The notes under the pieces were generated by a model. The model was given only the letters and a program-made list of their open reading frames with translations, did not search any database and was not told the DNA's origin. From Bacteroidia bacterium (GTDB taxonomy: Bacteria; Bacteroidota; Bacteroidia; Palsa-965): a DNA stretch of 64,000 nucleotides. The translations under genes and the position numbers were made by a program. Location: NCBI GenBank assembly GCA_023151315.1, contig JAKLJE010000014.1:1-64000 (forward strand). The letters are read 5' to 3'. Below are positions 1 to 8,644 of the stretch, piece by piece; positions within the stretch are counted from its first letter, which is position 1, and the number at the start of each line of letters is the position of its first letter.

Positions 1-5
1 ATAAA

Positions 6-1148
6 ATGAAATTCAGAAAAGGCACTTACTCTCTATCACTTGCTGCCTTCATTGTTTTCATTTCATTGGCATTCGTTCCTGCTTCGGGAAAGCGATACCT
101 CATTCTTGCAGAATATGATCCTGCTGCTGCAGTGAATCATATCGTACACCTCGTTCGCATTCCATTCACCGACGGAATTCCCGGACCACGAGAGAAAATC
201 ATGGATATTGTTACGCAACAAAGCAGCGACAAATCTCCACGCGTACGCTTCGATCTCGGTCCGAGTCAGATCTATCGCAACCGTTACATCATCACTGCAT
301 ACGGACAAGTTGTAGACATCGTTGAGAAGAAAGTTCTCGTTGAAACACACGATCGTTTCGTAAAAGCTTCCGGTGACAGCATCATCTTCTTTACTAACGA
401 TATTTTCAGAGGGAAGTATTATTCTCTTCTCGATCTGAAAACAGGGTCATTCAAGCAAATTAATAACCCCGTTTATAATCCGCTATTCGGTCGTGATGTG
501 GAAGCAGATTGCTCATCACGGAATATCAAAATCTGGCTCTATCCCGCATCAGCACCAAAAGTGGAAATCGTAAAAGACGCCGGATATGGCGAAGATGTTT
601 CCTTGATCCCCAATGGAAAAGTACGTCTGCCTTTACATTGGATTGATAAAGACAATTTCCTCTTTCCTTATTACAACTCCACACATGATATCGTTACAAT
701 AACTAAAGTAAATGTGCAGACCAAAGAGCAGAAGAAAATCGGAGTTATTGATCAGTTACCTGAAAACAAACAATACTCCGAATTCATGATCGATCCTGCC
801 GGAAATATTCTATACCACTGCGCACGTGGCTATTTTCAGATTGATCTGAAAAAAAACAGTGTCGCAGAAGTCAAAGACTACAGCATCGGATTTGGATTCA
901 CCATTGCGCTTGATGAAACACCATCCAAAGGCAATCAGATCAAGAATAACGGTACTTCTCTCGGGTACTATTTCTGTAATCCGCTCAATGCTTGTGCTTC
1001 TCAAAACAGCATTGCTTTCCCATACGAAATTGTAATGGAACAGGAACGCTATCTGCAAGGCGCAATGTATTGGACTTCCGAATCTTCCAAATGGAAATCT
1101 GCCGGCGACAGCGACCTTTCCGCCGTTATTGGCTGGGCTAACGACTAA
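6..1148 (+). CDS. Exported protein of unknown function
   Basis: I do not recognise this 380-residue protein. It opens with a lysine/arginine-containing n-region and a hydrophobic stretch (about residues 9-28, ending near PASG), so it is probably exported through Sec. The mature part is rich in short alternating hydrophobic segments with phrases such as DIVEKKVLVET, DLKTGSF and DPAGNILYH, which resemble beta-propeller or WD-like blades; that fold is an inference. Three cysteines lie close together near residues 320-330. There is no T9SS sorting tail at the C-terminus. It lies 59 bases upstream of pdxA, separated by a heptamer repeat array, so it may be the end of an upstream operon. Confidence 0.7.
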   Translation: MKFRKGTYSLSLAAFIVFISLAFVPASGKRYLILAEYDPAAAVNHIVHLVRIPFTDGIPGPREKIMDIVTQQSSDKSPRVRFDLGPSQIYRNRYIITAYGQVVDIVEKKVLVETHDRFVKASGDSIIFFTNDIFRGKYYSLLDLKTGSFKQINNPVYNPLFGRDVEADCSSRNIKIWLYPASAPKVEIVKDAGYGEDVSLIPNGKVRLPLHWIDKDNFLFPYYNSTHDIVTITKVNVQTKEQKKIGVIDQLPENKQYSEFMIDPAGNILYHCARGYFQIDLKKNSVAEVKDYSIGFGFTIALDETPSKGNQIKNNGTSLGYYFCNPLNACASQNSIAFPYEIVMEQERYLQGAMYWTSESSKWKSAGDSDLSAVIGWAND

Positions 1149-1154
1149 GCACTA

Positions 1155-1182
1155 TCTAAAGTCTAAGGTCTAACGTCTAAAG
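1155..1182. repeat. Heptamer array, TCTAANG family (4 units)
   Basis: Four head-to-tail 7-bp units (TCTAAAG, TCTAAGG, TCTAACG, TCTAAAG) fill the gap between the first gene and pdxA. The same unit family recurs at 6490-6545 and 7932-7959. Only the base at position 6 varies here. Confidence 0.85.
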
Positions 1183-1207
1183 TCTGGTATATAGCTATCT
1201 TTACATC

Positions 1208-2272
1208 ATGTCAGACTCAAAACCACGCGTCGGAATCACTCAGGGTGATATGAACGGAATTGGTCCGGAGACAATCATCAAAGCATTGTCTGATCCTGCT
1301 ATTCTGGAATTAATAACCCCGGTTATATATTCTTCCTCTAAAGTTATCAATGCGCATCGTAAAACAATCGGCAATGAAGATTTTCATCTGCACATTGTAA
1401 AATCAGGCGAACCACTCAACGGAAAGAAAGTGAATCTGGTGCAATGCTTCGATGCTGAGGATGAAGTGGATTTCGGAAAACCGTCTGCTGTTTCAGGTAA
1501 ACTCGCACTTCAATCTGTTGATACGGCAATCGAAGATATTAAGCGCGGTTACATTGATGTTTTTGTTACAGCTCCTGTCGATAAACACGCTGTGGCAATG
1601 GCTTTGCCCGGATTCACCGGACACACCGGATATATCAGAAGTAAATTCAATGCGTCTGATGTTCTCATGCTTTTAATCAATGGCAATATGCGCATCGGTC
1701 TCGTAACCGAACATTTGCCATTGCGTGATGTAGCATCTGCAGTTACCGCAGACAGAATTGTTGCCAAAGGAAAGATCATGGCGAAGTCTTTACTCGAAGA
1801 TTTCGGAATCCGCAAACCACGCATTGCAGTTCTCGGGTTGAATCCGCATGCCGGCGACGGCGGCGAACTCGGCAACGAAGAAAAAACAATCATTCAGCCT
1901 GCAGTGGAACAACTCACTAACGCAGGTATTCTCGCTTTCGGCCCTTATCCGGCTGACGGTTTCTTCGGATCCGGCAACTGGACAAAGTTCGACGGCGTCC
2001 TCGCTATGTATCACGATCAAGGTCTCGCTCCATTCAAAGCGCTTGCGTTTTCTTCGGGCGTGAATTACTCCGCAGGACTTCAGTTCATCCGCACTTCTCC
2101 GGATCATGGCACTGCGTTCGACATCGCCGGGAAAAACATGGCTTCGGAATCTTCATTGCGCGAAGCAATTTTTACCGCAGTCGATATTTTCAGAGCGCGA
2201 AGCAATTACAATGAAATTTCTTCTAATCCGCTCAAAGTTCAACCACGACAAAGAGAAGGTAGAGAAAGATAA
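1208..2272 (+). CDS. pdxA: 4-hydroxythreonine-4-phosphate dehydrogenase
   Basis: PdxA oxidises 4-phosphohydroxy-L-threonine with NAD in the DXP-dependent route to pyridoxal 5'-phosphate. The 354-residue length fits the family. Recognisable PdxA signatures are the N-terminal GITQGDMNGIGPE, the metal-ligand region FTGHTGYI (about residue 139), MYHDQGLAPFK (about 267) and TSPDHGTAFDIAG (about 298). The last 20 or so residues are basic and probably disordered. The ATG is preceded by TATCTTTA, close to a Bacteroidota -7 box. It precedes the outer-membrane protein gene and the fatty-acid operon; no functional link between vitamin B6 synthesis and those genes is visible. Confidence 0.95.
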   Translation: MSDSKPRVGITQGDMNGIGPETIIKALSDPAILELITPVIYSSSKVINAHRKTIGNEDFHLHIVKSGEPLNGKKVNLVQCFDAEDEVDFGKPSAVSGKLALQSVDTAIEDIKRGYIDVFVTAPVDKHAVAMALPGFTGHTGYIRSKFNASDVLMLLINGNMRIGLVTEHLPLRDVASAVTADRIVAKGKIMAKSLLEDFGIRKPRIAVLGLNPHAGDGGELGNEEKTIIQPAVEQLTNAGILAFGPYPADGFFGSGNWTKFDGVLAMYHDQGLAPFKALAFSSGVNYSAGLQFIRTSPDHGTAFDIAGKNMASESSLREAIFTAVDIFRARSNYNEISSNPLKVQPRQREGRER

Positions 2273-2318
2273 TTTAGCTTTGCTATAATAACTATTCGGA
2301 TCAGTAAATCAATCCCCA

Positions 2319-3029
2319 ATGAAGAAACTGGTTGCAGTTGTAGTGCTGGCATTGTGTGCTTCATTTGTTAAGGTGGAAGCTCAGTCAGCAGATTATCGTG
2401 CATTCTATGTGCATTTCAGTCGCCATTATACTGACTTTACACCTCTGAACACCGACATTGATTCAATGAATGCGCACGGCGCTTCGTATAGTAAGGTGTT
2501 TGGACATTTCACCTATGGAATCGGCTTTGTCCGCAAGCACAGGTTCATCGAAACAGGTTTCAATTTCTATTGGGGAAATACCAAAGAAATTGTTTCAGGA
2601 ACCAGTGATTCTGTGGGGAACATCATTGAGTTCACTGATTATTGGGTGCGACAAAGACTCTTTTCCGCGAGCTATCGAATCGGCCTTTCAATGGGTAATC
2701 ACTTTTCAATCGGCACGGATTTGGGCGGTGTTTTATCTAATTTTCAGCACCTCAAATTAGAACACACCAAAACACCATTGTGGTTTCTGAATTATTCAGG
2801 ACAACGCTCCTTCCTGGGTTCGGTTTCGCCTTATCTGTCAATTCATGTGGTATTAGAAGAATCGATTTATCTCAATCTTGAGCCATACGCTGCCTTCACT
2901 TTTGGCGATACTCGCTACGATGAAGCGTTCGATAAGCAGATTTTCTACCCCAATTCTTCCATAAACGGAAAGCTGCAGATGCGATTTTACGGTCTCCGTA
3001 TCGGTATTGGGTTGGGCTCGGTCAACTGA
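2319..3029 (+). CDS. Putative outer-membrane beta-barrel protein
   Basis: This 236-residue protein begins with a clear signal peptide (MKKLVAVVVLALCASFVKVEAQ, cleavage after VEA). The mature part has alternating amphipathic strands rich in Gly, Tyr and Phe, for example FTYGIGFVRKHRFIETGFNFYWG and a final MRFYGLRIGIGLGSV strand ending in a hydrophobic residue, as expected for a small outer-membrane barrel. I cannot assign a named family or a function. It lies 46 bases after pdxA and may share its transcript; the downstream gap holds a promoter for the DUF177 operon. Confidence 0.7.
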   Translation: MKKLVAVVVLALCASFVKVEAQSADYRAFYVHFSRHYTDFTPLNTDIDSMNAHGASYSKVFGHFTYGIGFVRKHRFIETGFNFYWGNTKEIVSGTSDSVGNIIEFTDYWVRQRLFSASYRIGLSMGNHFSIGTDLGGVLSNFQHLKLEHTKTPLWFLNYSGQRSFLGSVSPYLSIHVVLEESIYLNLEPYAAFTFGDTRYDEAFDKQIFYPNSSINGKLQMRFYGLRIGIGLGSVN

Positions 3030-3163
3030 TTATGACCGGATTTTCCTCGGTTTTTTATCGCAACTATCTCTGGTTTTGTCTAAAAAGCACCTTTTTTTCG
3101 AGCTTTTTGACCGAAAACATCAAAAAATCTCGGATTCTATTGTTGAAATCCTGTTAATTTTAG

Positions 3164-3171
3164 TAGTTTTG
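3164..3171 (+). promoter_or_regulatory. Probable -7 box for the DUF177-rpmF-plsX-fabH operon
   Basis: TAGTTTTG matches the Bacteroidota -7 consensus TAnnTTTG. A GTTG that could act as the -33 element lies 18 bases upstream. The start codon at 3198 is 26 bases downstream, leaving a short leader. Confidence 0.45.
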
Positions 3172-3197
3172 CGACCCTTCTGAAAACAGGTTCAACC

Positions 3198-3725
3198 ATG
3201 GGAAAATACAATGATCTCGTGATCCCGTTTTCGGGGATGAAAGAAGGCGATTATTCGTTCGATTTCAGTTTGAATGACTCGTTCTTTGAATCACTTGAAT
3301 TCTCTCAATTCGGGAAAGGTGATATCAGCGTCCACATTGAAATGGAACGCAGGCAACACATGCTCACCCTCGATATTAAAATCGAAGGACGTGTAATGAT
3401 GCAGTGCGACCGTTGTGGTAATGATTATTACCAACCAATTGAAACACATCGTAATATGGTGGTGAATCTGGAAGCTGAAGTATTTGAAGATGAAGATGAT
3501 CTCATCAGCTTACCGGCCCATTACAATGATTTGGATCTGACGCAGTACGTTTATGAATATATCGTACTCGCTGTTCCCGCTCGTTTGGTTTGCCCCGAAG
3601 TTCCCGGTTGCGACCCCGATGTAATCGCTAAACTCGAACAGTTGCAATCCGGAAACGAAGAAAATTCAAGTGAAGAAACCGATCCCCGATGGGACGCACT
3701 TAAAAATTTAAAACACAACAATTAA
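3198..3725 (+). CDS. DUF177 (YceD-like) protein
   Basis: A 175-residue cytoplasmic protein of the DUF177/YceD family, which is nearly always encoded directly before rpmF; in other bacteria and plants the family has been linked to 23S rRNA accumulation. The conserved CDRCGNDYYQPIE (about residues 70-82) and the later VPARLVCPEVPGCDPD provide paired cysteines that could bind a metal. The C-terminal DPRWDALKNLK matches the family's usual ending. rpmF starts 12 bases after the stop. The order DUF177-rpmF-plsX-fabH is the classic arrangement linking ribosome and lipid synthesis. Confidence 0.9.
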   Translation: MGKYNDLVIPFSGMKEGDYSFDFSLNDSFFESLEFSQFGKGDISVHIEMERRQHMLTLDIKIEGRVMMQCDRCGNDYYQPIETHRNMVVNLEAEVFEDEDDLISLPAHYNDLDLTQYVYEYIVLAVPARLVCPEVPGCDPDVIAKLEQLQSGNEENSSEETDPRWDALKNLKHNN

Positions 3726-3737
3726 TAATTATAAGTT

Positions 3738-3923
3738 ATGCCAAATCCTAAGAAACGCCACTCCAAAAGCCGCCGCGACAAGCGTCGTACGCACTACAAG
3801 GCAGATATGCCTAACGTAGCGGTTTGTTCTGTAACAGGAGAAGCGCACCTCTGGCATCGTGCTTATTGGCACGATGGCGCCCTTTACTACAAAGGGAAAG
3901 TGGTGATGGAGAAAAAAGACTAA
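3738..3923 (+). CDS. rpmF: 50S ribosomal protein L32, Cys-poor form
   Basis: A 61-residue basic protein with the L32 N-terminus ([19 protein letters not shown]). The zinc ribbon of the common form (CxxC...CxxC) is missing: only one Cys remains, within [18 protein letters not shown]. This matches the zinc-free form that I know from Flavobacteriia, and it is one of the better taxonomic hints in the window. It sits between DUF177 and plsX, 15 bases before the plsX start. Confidence 0.95.
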   Translation: MPNPKKRHSKSRRDKRRTHYKADMPNVAVCSVTGEAHLWHRAYWHDGALYYKGKVVMEKKD

Positions 3924-3938
3924 TCACGGCACGCACGG

Positions 3939-4874
3939 ATGCGAATCGGGATTGACATTCTTGGCGGAGATTATGCACCTCAGGCACCGCTTGATGGTGT
4001 GTGCCTTGCACTCTCCGAACTGGAACCCGGAATCAAACTGGTACTCATCGGAGACCAGGATCAGATCCGCGAACATCTTACCGCGAAGGGCATTGACCCT
4101 TCCGCGGTGGAAATCGTTCATGCTGTTGAAGTGATTGAAATGGGAGAACATCCCGTTAAAGCATTTTCAAAAAAGCAGAACTCCACTATCGCAGTCGGAT
4201 TGAAAATGATGCTGGCAGGGCAACTCGATGCTTTCGCCAGTTGCGGTAATACAGGTGCTATGCTTGTCGGTTCAATGTACACCGTTAAAGCAATCGCCGG
4301 CGTTATTCGCCCTTGTATTACTACAGCATTTCCAAAACCCGATGGCGGTTTCACTTTACTTCTCGACGTAGGCAGCAATGCAGATTGCAAACCGGATGTG
4401 CTTTGTCAATTCGGTACGCTCGGTAAACTTTACGCTGAAAATGTTTTCGGTGTAAAGAATCCTCGTGTCGCTTTGCTCAATATCGGTGAAGAACCTGAAA
4501 AGGGGAATCTCGTTGCGCAAGCTGCTCACGAATTGATGAAAGACTCTCAGGATTTCAATTTCGTTGGTAACGTAGAAGGTCGCGATATCATCGGCGATAA
4601 AGCTGATGTTATTGTGTGCGAAGGTTTCGCAGGAAACGTAGTGCTGAAATTTGCAGAGGCGTTTTACGAATCAATGAAGCATAGCGGTGTGAAAAACGAA
4701 TACCTCGATCGCTTCAATTACGAAATTTACGGAGGCACACCAATCCTTGGTGTTAACGGAAACGTGATGATCGGTCACGGTATTTCCAGTCCGCTTGCAA
4801 TCAAAAACATGATTCTGCTTTCCCGCGATGTGGTCAAAGCAAATCTCCCTGATAAAATCCGGAAAGCATTCTAA
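3939..4874 (+). CDS. plsX: Phosphate acyltransferase PlsX
   Basis: PlsX makes acyl-phosphate from acyl-ACP for phosphatidic acid synthesis (PlsX/PlsY route). The 311 residues carry the family's MRIGIDILGGDYAPQAPL start, FASCGNTGAMLVGS (about residues 87-100), LLDVGSNADCKP (about 144) and VCEGFAGNVVLK (about 225). It acts at the inner face of the membrane. fabH starts two bases after its stop, so translation is probably coupled. Confidence 0.95.
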   Translation: MRIGIDILGGDYAPQAPLDGVCLALSELEPGIKLVLIGDQDQIREHLTAKGIDPSAVEIVHAVEVIEMGEHPVKAFSKKQNSTIAVGLKMMLAGQLDAFASCGNTGAMLVGSMYTVKAIAGVIRPCITTAFPKPDGGFTLLLDVGSNADCKPDVLCQFGTLGKLYAENVFGVKNPRVALLNIGEEPEKGNLVAQAAHELMKDSQDFNFVGNVEGRDIIGDKADVIVCEGFAGNVVLKFAEAFYESMKHSGVKNEYLDRFNYEIYGGTPILGVNGNVMIGHGISSPLAIKNMILLSRDVVKANLPDKIRKAF

Positions 4875-4876
4875 TT

Positions 4877-5872
4877 ATGGCAAACAGGAAAGCTGCAATT
4901 ACCGCTGTGGGAGGATGGTTACCGGAAACGGTACTCTCCAATAAAGATCTCGAGAAAATCGTTGACACCACAGACGAATGGATTCTTTCCCGTACCGGAA
5001 TCAGCGAACGCCGTATCATGAAAGGTCCGCAACGCGGTACTTCTGAAATCGGTGTTCATGCTGTAAAAAGCATACTCGATAAAAAAGGAATTGATCCTTT
5101 GGAAATCGACATGGTGATCGTGGGTACTGTTACCCCCGATTACGTATTCCCATCTACTTCTAACATTATCTGCGATAAACTCGGACTCAAAAATGCCTGG
5201 GGATACGATTTGTCCGCTGCATGTTCCGGGTTCCTTTTTGCACTCGCAACCGGAGCACAGTTCATCGAGTCTGGTCGCTACAAAAAAGTAATTGTGGTTG
5301 GCGCTGATAAAATGTCTTCAATCATCAATTACGAAGACCGTACAACTTGCATCATTTTCGGCGATGGAGGCGGTGCTGTTCTTCTTGAACCAAGTGAAGA
5401 TGAAAACGGAATCGTGGATTTTGTTTTGCATACCGACGGTTCAGGATTTCAACACCTCAACATGCCTGCCGGCGGATCTGTGAATCCTGCTTCGCATGAA
5501 ACTGTTGACGCAAAACAGCATTTCGCTTATCAGGAAGGGCAAGCGGTGTTCAAGCACGCTGTTGTGAACATGGCAGAAGTTTCAGCGAAGATCATGGAGA
5601 AGAATAATCTCAAAGCTGAAGACATTGCATACCTGCTTCCGCATCAGGCCAACAAACGCATTTGCGATGCAACGGCAAACCGCATGGGAATCGGTCCTGA
5701 GAAAATGCTCATGAATATCGAACGCTACGGAAATACAACAGCTGGGACTATTCCGCTGCTGATGTTCGACTACGAAAAGAAATTCAAAAAGGGCGATAAC
5801 ATCATCCTCGCTGCCTTTGGAGGCGGATTCACCTGGGGAAGTATTTACATCAAATGGGCGTATGACGCCTGA
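4877..5872 (+). CDS. fabH: 3-oxoacyl-[ACP] synthase III
   Basis: FabH condenses acetyl-CoA with malonyl-ACP to start fatty-acid synthesis. All three catalytic residues are visible: Cys in SAACSGFLFA (about residue 115), His in LLPHQANKRI (about 255) and Asn in RYGNTTAGTIP (about 285). Length (331) is normal and the GGGFTWGSIYIKW C-terminus is typical. It follows plsX after two bases. A 103-base gap with its own -7 box precedes accB, so the biotin carboxylase genes can be transcribed separately as well as by read-through. Confidence 0.96.
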   Translation: MANRKAAITAVGGWLPETVLSNKDLEKIVDTTDEWILSRTGISERRIMKGPQRGTSEIGVHAVKSILDKKGIDPLEIDMVIVGTVTPDYVFPSTSNIICDKLGLKNAWGYDLSAACSGFLFALATGAQFIESGRYKKVIVVGADKMSSIINYEDRTTCIIFGDGGGAVLLEPSEDENGIVDFVLHTDGSGFQHLNMPAGGSVNPASHETVDAKQHFAYQEGQAVFKHAVVNMAEVSAKIMEKNNLKAEDIAYLLPHQANKRICDATANRMGIGPEKMLMNIERYGNTTAGTIPLLMFDYEKKFKKGDNIILAAFGGGFTWGSIYIKWAYDA

Positions 5873-5930
5873 AATCAGCACGATCCGGCATTGTTGAAAA
5901 AACACAGTGCGCCGGAAAAGGGTTGACCAC

Positions 5931-5938
5931 TATATTTG
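5931..5938 (+). promoter_or_regulatory. Probable -7 box for accBC
   Basis: TATATTTG is an exact TAnnTTTG match 38 bases before the accB ATG at 5976. I see no TTTG at the right upstream distance. Its position inside the longer open frame that begins at 5907 argues for the shorter accB. Confidence 0.45.
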
Positions 5939-5975
5939 GACGCTTGCATTATTAACAGAACTAACAAAACGCACA

Positions 5976-6476
5976 ATGAAACTTACCGAAATTCAGGATC
6001 TGATCAAGTTTGTAGCTAAATCAGGTGCCAGTGAAGTAGCGTTGGAAACGAAGGATATCAAAATCACTATCAAGACCAGCGGAAAAGGCAAGACTGACCA
6101 ACCTGTGATCGTTCAACAGGCCATGCCAATGATGCAGGCTCCTGTGGCAATGCCGCAGCCGGTGATGCAACAGGCCGCTCCTCAGGCAACTGCGGAAGCA
6201 AAAGCTCCTGAAACGAAATCAGAATCTTCAGCGAATCTGATCACTGTTAAATCTCCTATGATCGGTACTTTCTATCGCTCAAGCGCTCCTGATAAACCGG
6301 CTTTTGTAAACGTTGGAGATGAAATCAAAGCAGGTAAAGTGCTTTGCATTATCGAAGCAATGAAACTCTTCAACGAAATCGAAAGCGAAGTAAGCGGACG
6401 TATCGTTAAAGTACTTGTTGACGACGCAACTCCGGTTGAATACGATCAGCCGCTGTTCCTGGTTGAGCCTGCTTAA
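5976..6476 (+). CDS. accB: Biotin carboxyl carrier protein of acetyl-CoA carboxylase
   Basis: The 166-residue BCCP carries the biotin used by AccC and the carboxyltransferase to make malonyl-CoA. The N-terminus (MKLTEIQDLIKFVAKSG) is the family's usual start, followed by a flexible linker rich in Pro, Ala, Met and Gln (about residues 48-85). The C-terminal biotinyl domain holds the biotinylation motif EAMKLFNEIES, with the modified Lys near residue 130. The reading frame is open from 5907, but those 23 extra residues are unlike any BCCP and contain a promoter-like box, so I start at 5976. accC follows after a heptamer array. Confidence 0.95.
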   Translation: MKLTEIQDLIKFVAKSGASEVALETKDIKITIKTSGKGKTDQPVIVQQAMPMMQAPVAMPQPVMQQAAPQATAEAKAPETKSESSANLITVKSPMIGTFYRSSAPDKPAFVNVGDEIKAGKVLCIIEAMKLFNEIESEVSGRIVKVLVDDATPVEYDQPLFLVEPA

Positions 6477-6489
6477 ACAAGCACTCACA

Positions 6490-6545
6490 TCTAAGGTCTC
6501 AGGTCTCGTATCTCAGGTCTAACGTCTAAAGTCTAACGTCTGCCA
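6490..6545. repeat. Heptamer array, TCTAANG family (8 units) abutting accC
   Basis: Eight contiguous 7-bp units (TCTAAGG, TCTCAGG, TCTCGTA, TCTCAGG, TCTAACG, TCTAAAG, TCTAACG, TCTGCCA) fill the accB-accC gap and end exactly at the accC ATG. The accC translation-initiation region therefore consists of repeat sequence, with no Shine-Dalgarno motif. Confidence 0.85.
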
Positions 6546-7901
6546 ATGGCTAAAGAAAAAATGTTCAAAAAAATCCTGATCGCGAACCGCGGTGAAATCG
6601 CCCTGCGCGTTATCCGCACCTGCCGCGAAATGGGTATCAAAACCGTTGCCGTTTATTCTACTGCGGATAAGGAATCACTTCACGTGAAATTCGCTGACGA
6701 AGCAGTTTGTATCGGACCGGCTCCTAGTAAAGATTCTTACCTCAATATCCCGAATATCATTGCCGCTGCTGAAATCACAAACGCAGATGCGATTCACCCG
6801 GGATACGGATTCCTCTCCGAGAACTCCAAGTTCTCACGCATCTGCAAAGAACATGGCATCAAGTTTATCGGTGCTACTCCTGAACAGATCGACGCAATGG
6901 GCGATAAGTCCAACGCAAAAGCAACTATGAAAGCGGCCGGTGTTCCTTGTGTTCCGGGTAGCGATGGGTTGCTTACCGACATCGAACATGCAAAAAGAGA
7001 TGCAGCTGAAATCGGTTATCCGGTTATCATCAAAGCAACTGCAGGTGGTGGCGGACGCGGAATGCGTATCAATTGGAACGAGGAAGAACTCATCGCCAAT
7101 TTCGAATCGGCATCCAAAGAAGCGGAAGCAGCTTTCGGAAACGGCGCGATGTACATGGAAAAATACATCGAAGAACCTCGTCACATCGAAATTCAGATTG
7201 CCGGCGATCAATACGGTAAAGTATGTCACCTCTCTGAACGCGATTGCTCTATCCAGCGTCGCCACCAGAAACTCGCTGAAGAAACTCCGTCTCCTTTTAT
7301 GACAGACGAGCTTCGCGACAGAATGGGAGAGGCCGCTTGTAAAGCTGCAGCTGCTGTTGCTTACGAAGGCGTTGGAACTGTAGAGTTCCTCGTTGACAAG
7401 CACCGCAATTTCTACTTCATGGAAATGAATACGCGTATTCAGGTAGAACATCCGGTAACCGAAGAGGTTATCGACTACGATCTGATCCGCGAACAGATTC
7501 TCATCGCTGCCGGCGTTCCTATTTCAGGGAAAAATTATTTCCCGCAATTGCACGCTATCGAAGTTCGTATCAACGCAGAAGATCCTTTCAACGGATTCCG
7601 TCCTTCACCGGGCAAAATCACTGTGTTGCATACACCGGGCGGACACGGCGTTCGCGTTGACTCACACATCTACGCTGGATATACTATTCCGCCAAACTAC
7701 GATTCAATGGTGGCGAAACTCATCACCATGGCGCAAACACGCGAAGAAGCAATTGCAAAAATGCGTCGCGCACTCAGCGAGTTTGTTGTGGAAGGTGTGA
7801 AGACAACAATTCCTTTCCACTTACGATTGATGAACGACGAAAATTTCATCAAAGGAAATTACACAACGAAGTTCCTCGAAACTTTCGATCTCTCCGAATA
7901 A
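6546..7901 (+). CDS. accC: Biotin carboxylase subunit of acetyl-CoA carboxylase
   Basis: AccC carboxylates the biotin on AccB using ATP and bicarbonate. The 451 residues have the expected order: [22 protein letters not shown] at the N-terminus, [10 protein letters not shown] (about 80), the ATP-grasp glycine loop [12 protein letters not shown] (about 163-174), [26 protein letters not shown] and [14 protein letters not shown] in the catalytic domain. A second possible start is Met6, but the annotated ATG is the one that the heptamer array meets. A strong hairpin terminator begins two bases after the stop, so this ends the fatty-acid operon. Confidence 0.96.
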   Translation: MAKEKMFKKILIANRGEIALRVIRTCREMGIKTVAVYSTADKESLHVKFADEAVCIGPAPSKDSYLNIPNIIAAAEITNADAIHPGYGFLSENSKFSRICKEHGIKFIGATPEQIDAMGDKSNAKATMKAAGVPCVPGSDGLLTDIEHAKRDAAEIGYPVIIKATAGGGGRGMRINWNEEELIANFESASKEAEAAFGNGAMYMEKYIEEPRHIEIQIAGDQYGKVCHLSERDCSIQRRHQKLAEETPSPFMTDELRDRMGEAACKAAAAVAYEGVGTVEFLVDKHRNFYFMEMNTRIQVEHPVTEEVIDYDLIREQILIAAGVPISGKNYFPQLHAIEVRINAEDPFNGFRPSPGKITVLHTPGGHGVRVDSHIYAGYTIPPNYDSMVAKLITMAQTREEAIAKMRRALSEFVVEGVKTTIPFHLRLMNDENFIKGNYTTKFLETFDLSE

Positions 7902-7902
7902 C

Positions 7903-7930
7903 AAAAAATCCCGCGTCAGCGGGATTTTTT
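7903..7930. terminator. Strong bidirectional intrinsic terminator
   Basis: A perfect 12-bp inverted repeat (AAAAAATCCCGC at 7903-7914, its complement at 7919-7930) with loop GTCA. The stem ends are A-rich and T-rich, so it supplies a T tract for accC on the plus strand and for the SPOR gene on the minus strand. Confidence 0.9.
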
Positions 7931-7931
7931 T

Positions 7932-7959
7932 TCTAAAGTCTAAAGTCTAAGGTCTAAAC
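7932..7959. repeat. Heptamer array, TCTAANG family (4 units)
   Basis: TCTAAAG, TCTAAAG, TCTAAGG and TCTAAAC run head to tail between the terminator and the stop codon of the minus-strand SPOR gene. This is the third array of the same family within 7 kb. Confidence 0.85.
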
Positions 7960-7960
7960 T

Positions 7961-8365
7961 CTACTTCACCTTCGGCATCTCAATCTCACACGCCACAATA
8001 AAGCTCGCCGGGTAATCCGCCCTGATCTTTCTCAGGAATCTGTAGGCCTCCAAACGCGTCCGGAAGTCGCCCACACGGATCTTAAAGTTCGGCACTTCGT
8101 AAATCTCATAAGCTCTCGCTTCGGAGCCATATGCGGCAATAAATTTCGACTTGATTTCCTTCGCTTTGGCCTTGTCAGCACCGAAGTAAATCTGTACGCG
8201 ATATCCCTTCTGCTGACCTTTCGTTAACACTTCTTTGTGCTTGGAAACCAGAACTTTAAGTCTGGGATCAGCGTGTACTCCGGTCTGCAGAGAATCGGCA
8301 TTTTGTGCCGCCAAACCCAACGAAAACAACCCGCTCAGCAGGATAAAAAGCATGCGTAAAATCAT
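7961..8365 (-). CDS. Exported SPOR-domain protein
   Basis: A small envelope protein with a signal peptide (MLFILLSGLFSLGLAAQ) and a C-terminal SPOR-like domain of about 75 residues: GYRVQIYFGADKAKAKEIKSKF opens it and FKIRVGDFRTRLEAYRFLRKI forms its second half. SPOR domains bind glycan strands stripped of stem peptides at septa, so a peptidoglycan-binding role is likely. The frame is open to 8380. Starts at 8365 (MILRML) or 8353 (MLFILL) are both better; a -7 box at 8369-8376 would favour 8353. It is transcribed away from the act cluster and towards accC, sharing the terminator. Confidence 0.8.
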   Translation of the reverse strand: MILRMLFILLSGLFSLGLAAQNADSLQTGVHADPRLKVLVSKHKEVLTKGQQKGYRVQIYFGADKAKAKEIKSKFIAAYGSEARAYEIYEVPNFKIRVGDFRTRLEAYRFLRKIRADYPASFIVACEIEMPKVK

Positions 8366-8368
8366 GCC

Positions 8369-8376
8369 CAAATTTA
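8369..8376 (-). promoter_or_regulatory. Possible -7 box for the SPOR gene
   Basis: On the minus strand this reads TAAATTTG, an exact TAnnTTTG match. No clear -33 element is present. If real, transcription would start near 8362, which favours translation from the ATG at 8353. Confidence 0.35.
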
Positions 8377-8579
8377 GCAAGTTTCAGGCCACTTTGCACG
8401 TCAGATTTTCGACCAATCCATACACTTCTTCGCCCGTTAGCCCGCATCCTGTGACCAAACAAAAAACATTCGAATTTTCCAAAAATCTGCCACAATTAAC
8501 AATTATTTAGAATCATTATAAATTAAATAATGTGTGCATTTTTTCTGTCGGAAAAGGGTCAGATACTAAGTGTGACTGC

Positions 8580-8587
8580 TAAATTTG
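8580..8587 (+). promoter_or_regulatory. Possible -7 box for the act-cox operon
   Basis: TAAATTTG lies 57 bases before the actA ATG. No TTTG sits at the expected distance upstream. The 8381-8644 intergenic region is otherwise AT-rich, with an imperfectly spaced inverted repeat (ATTATTTA at 8502-8509, TAAATAAT at 8524-8531) that could be a regulator site. Confidence 0.35.
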
Positions 8588-8644
8588 CCACGCCTTGAAG
8601 TGTAAGGCATGAATTAACCGATAGCCAACAGCAAAAATCGCTAT

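Noticed and set aside
3035-3056. Hairpin ACCG...CGGT followed by T after the small barrel gene
   Set aside because: The stem is only four bp; it may act as a weak terminator, but I cannot support it.
5884-5916. Inverted repeat TCCGGC...GCCGGA after fabH as a terminator
   Set aside because: Six base pairs around a 21-base loop without a T tract is too weak.
5907-5975. Longer N-terminus of accB
   Set aside because: The extra 23 residues do not resemble any BCCP N-terminus and contain an exact -7 promoter box; the ATG at 5976 gives the family's standard start.
6834-7451. A 205-codon minus-strand frame inside accC
   Set aside because: It is antisense to conserved accC sequence and has no protein-like features.
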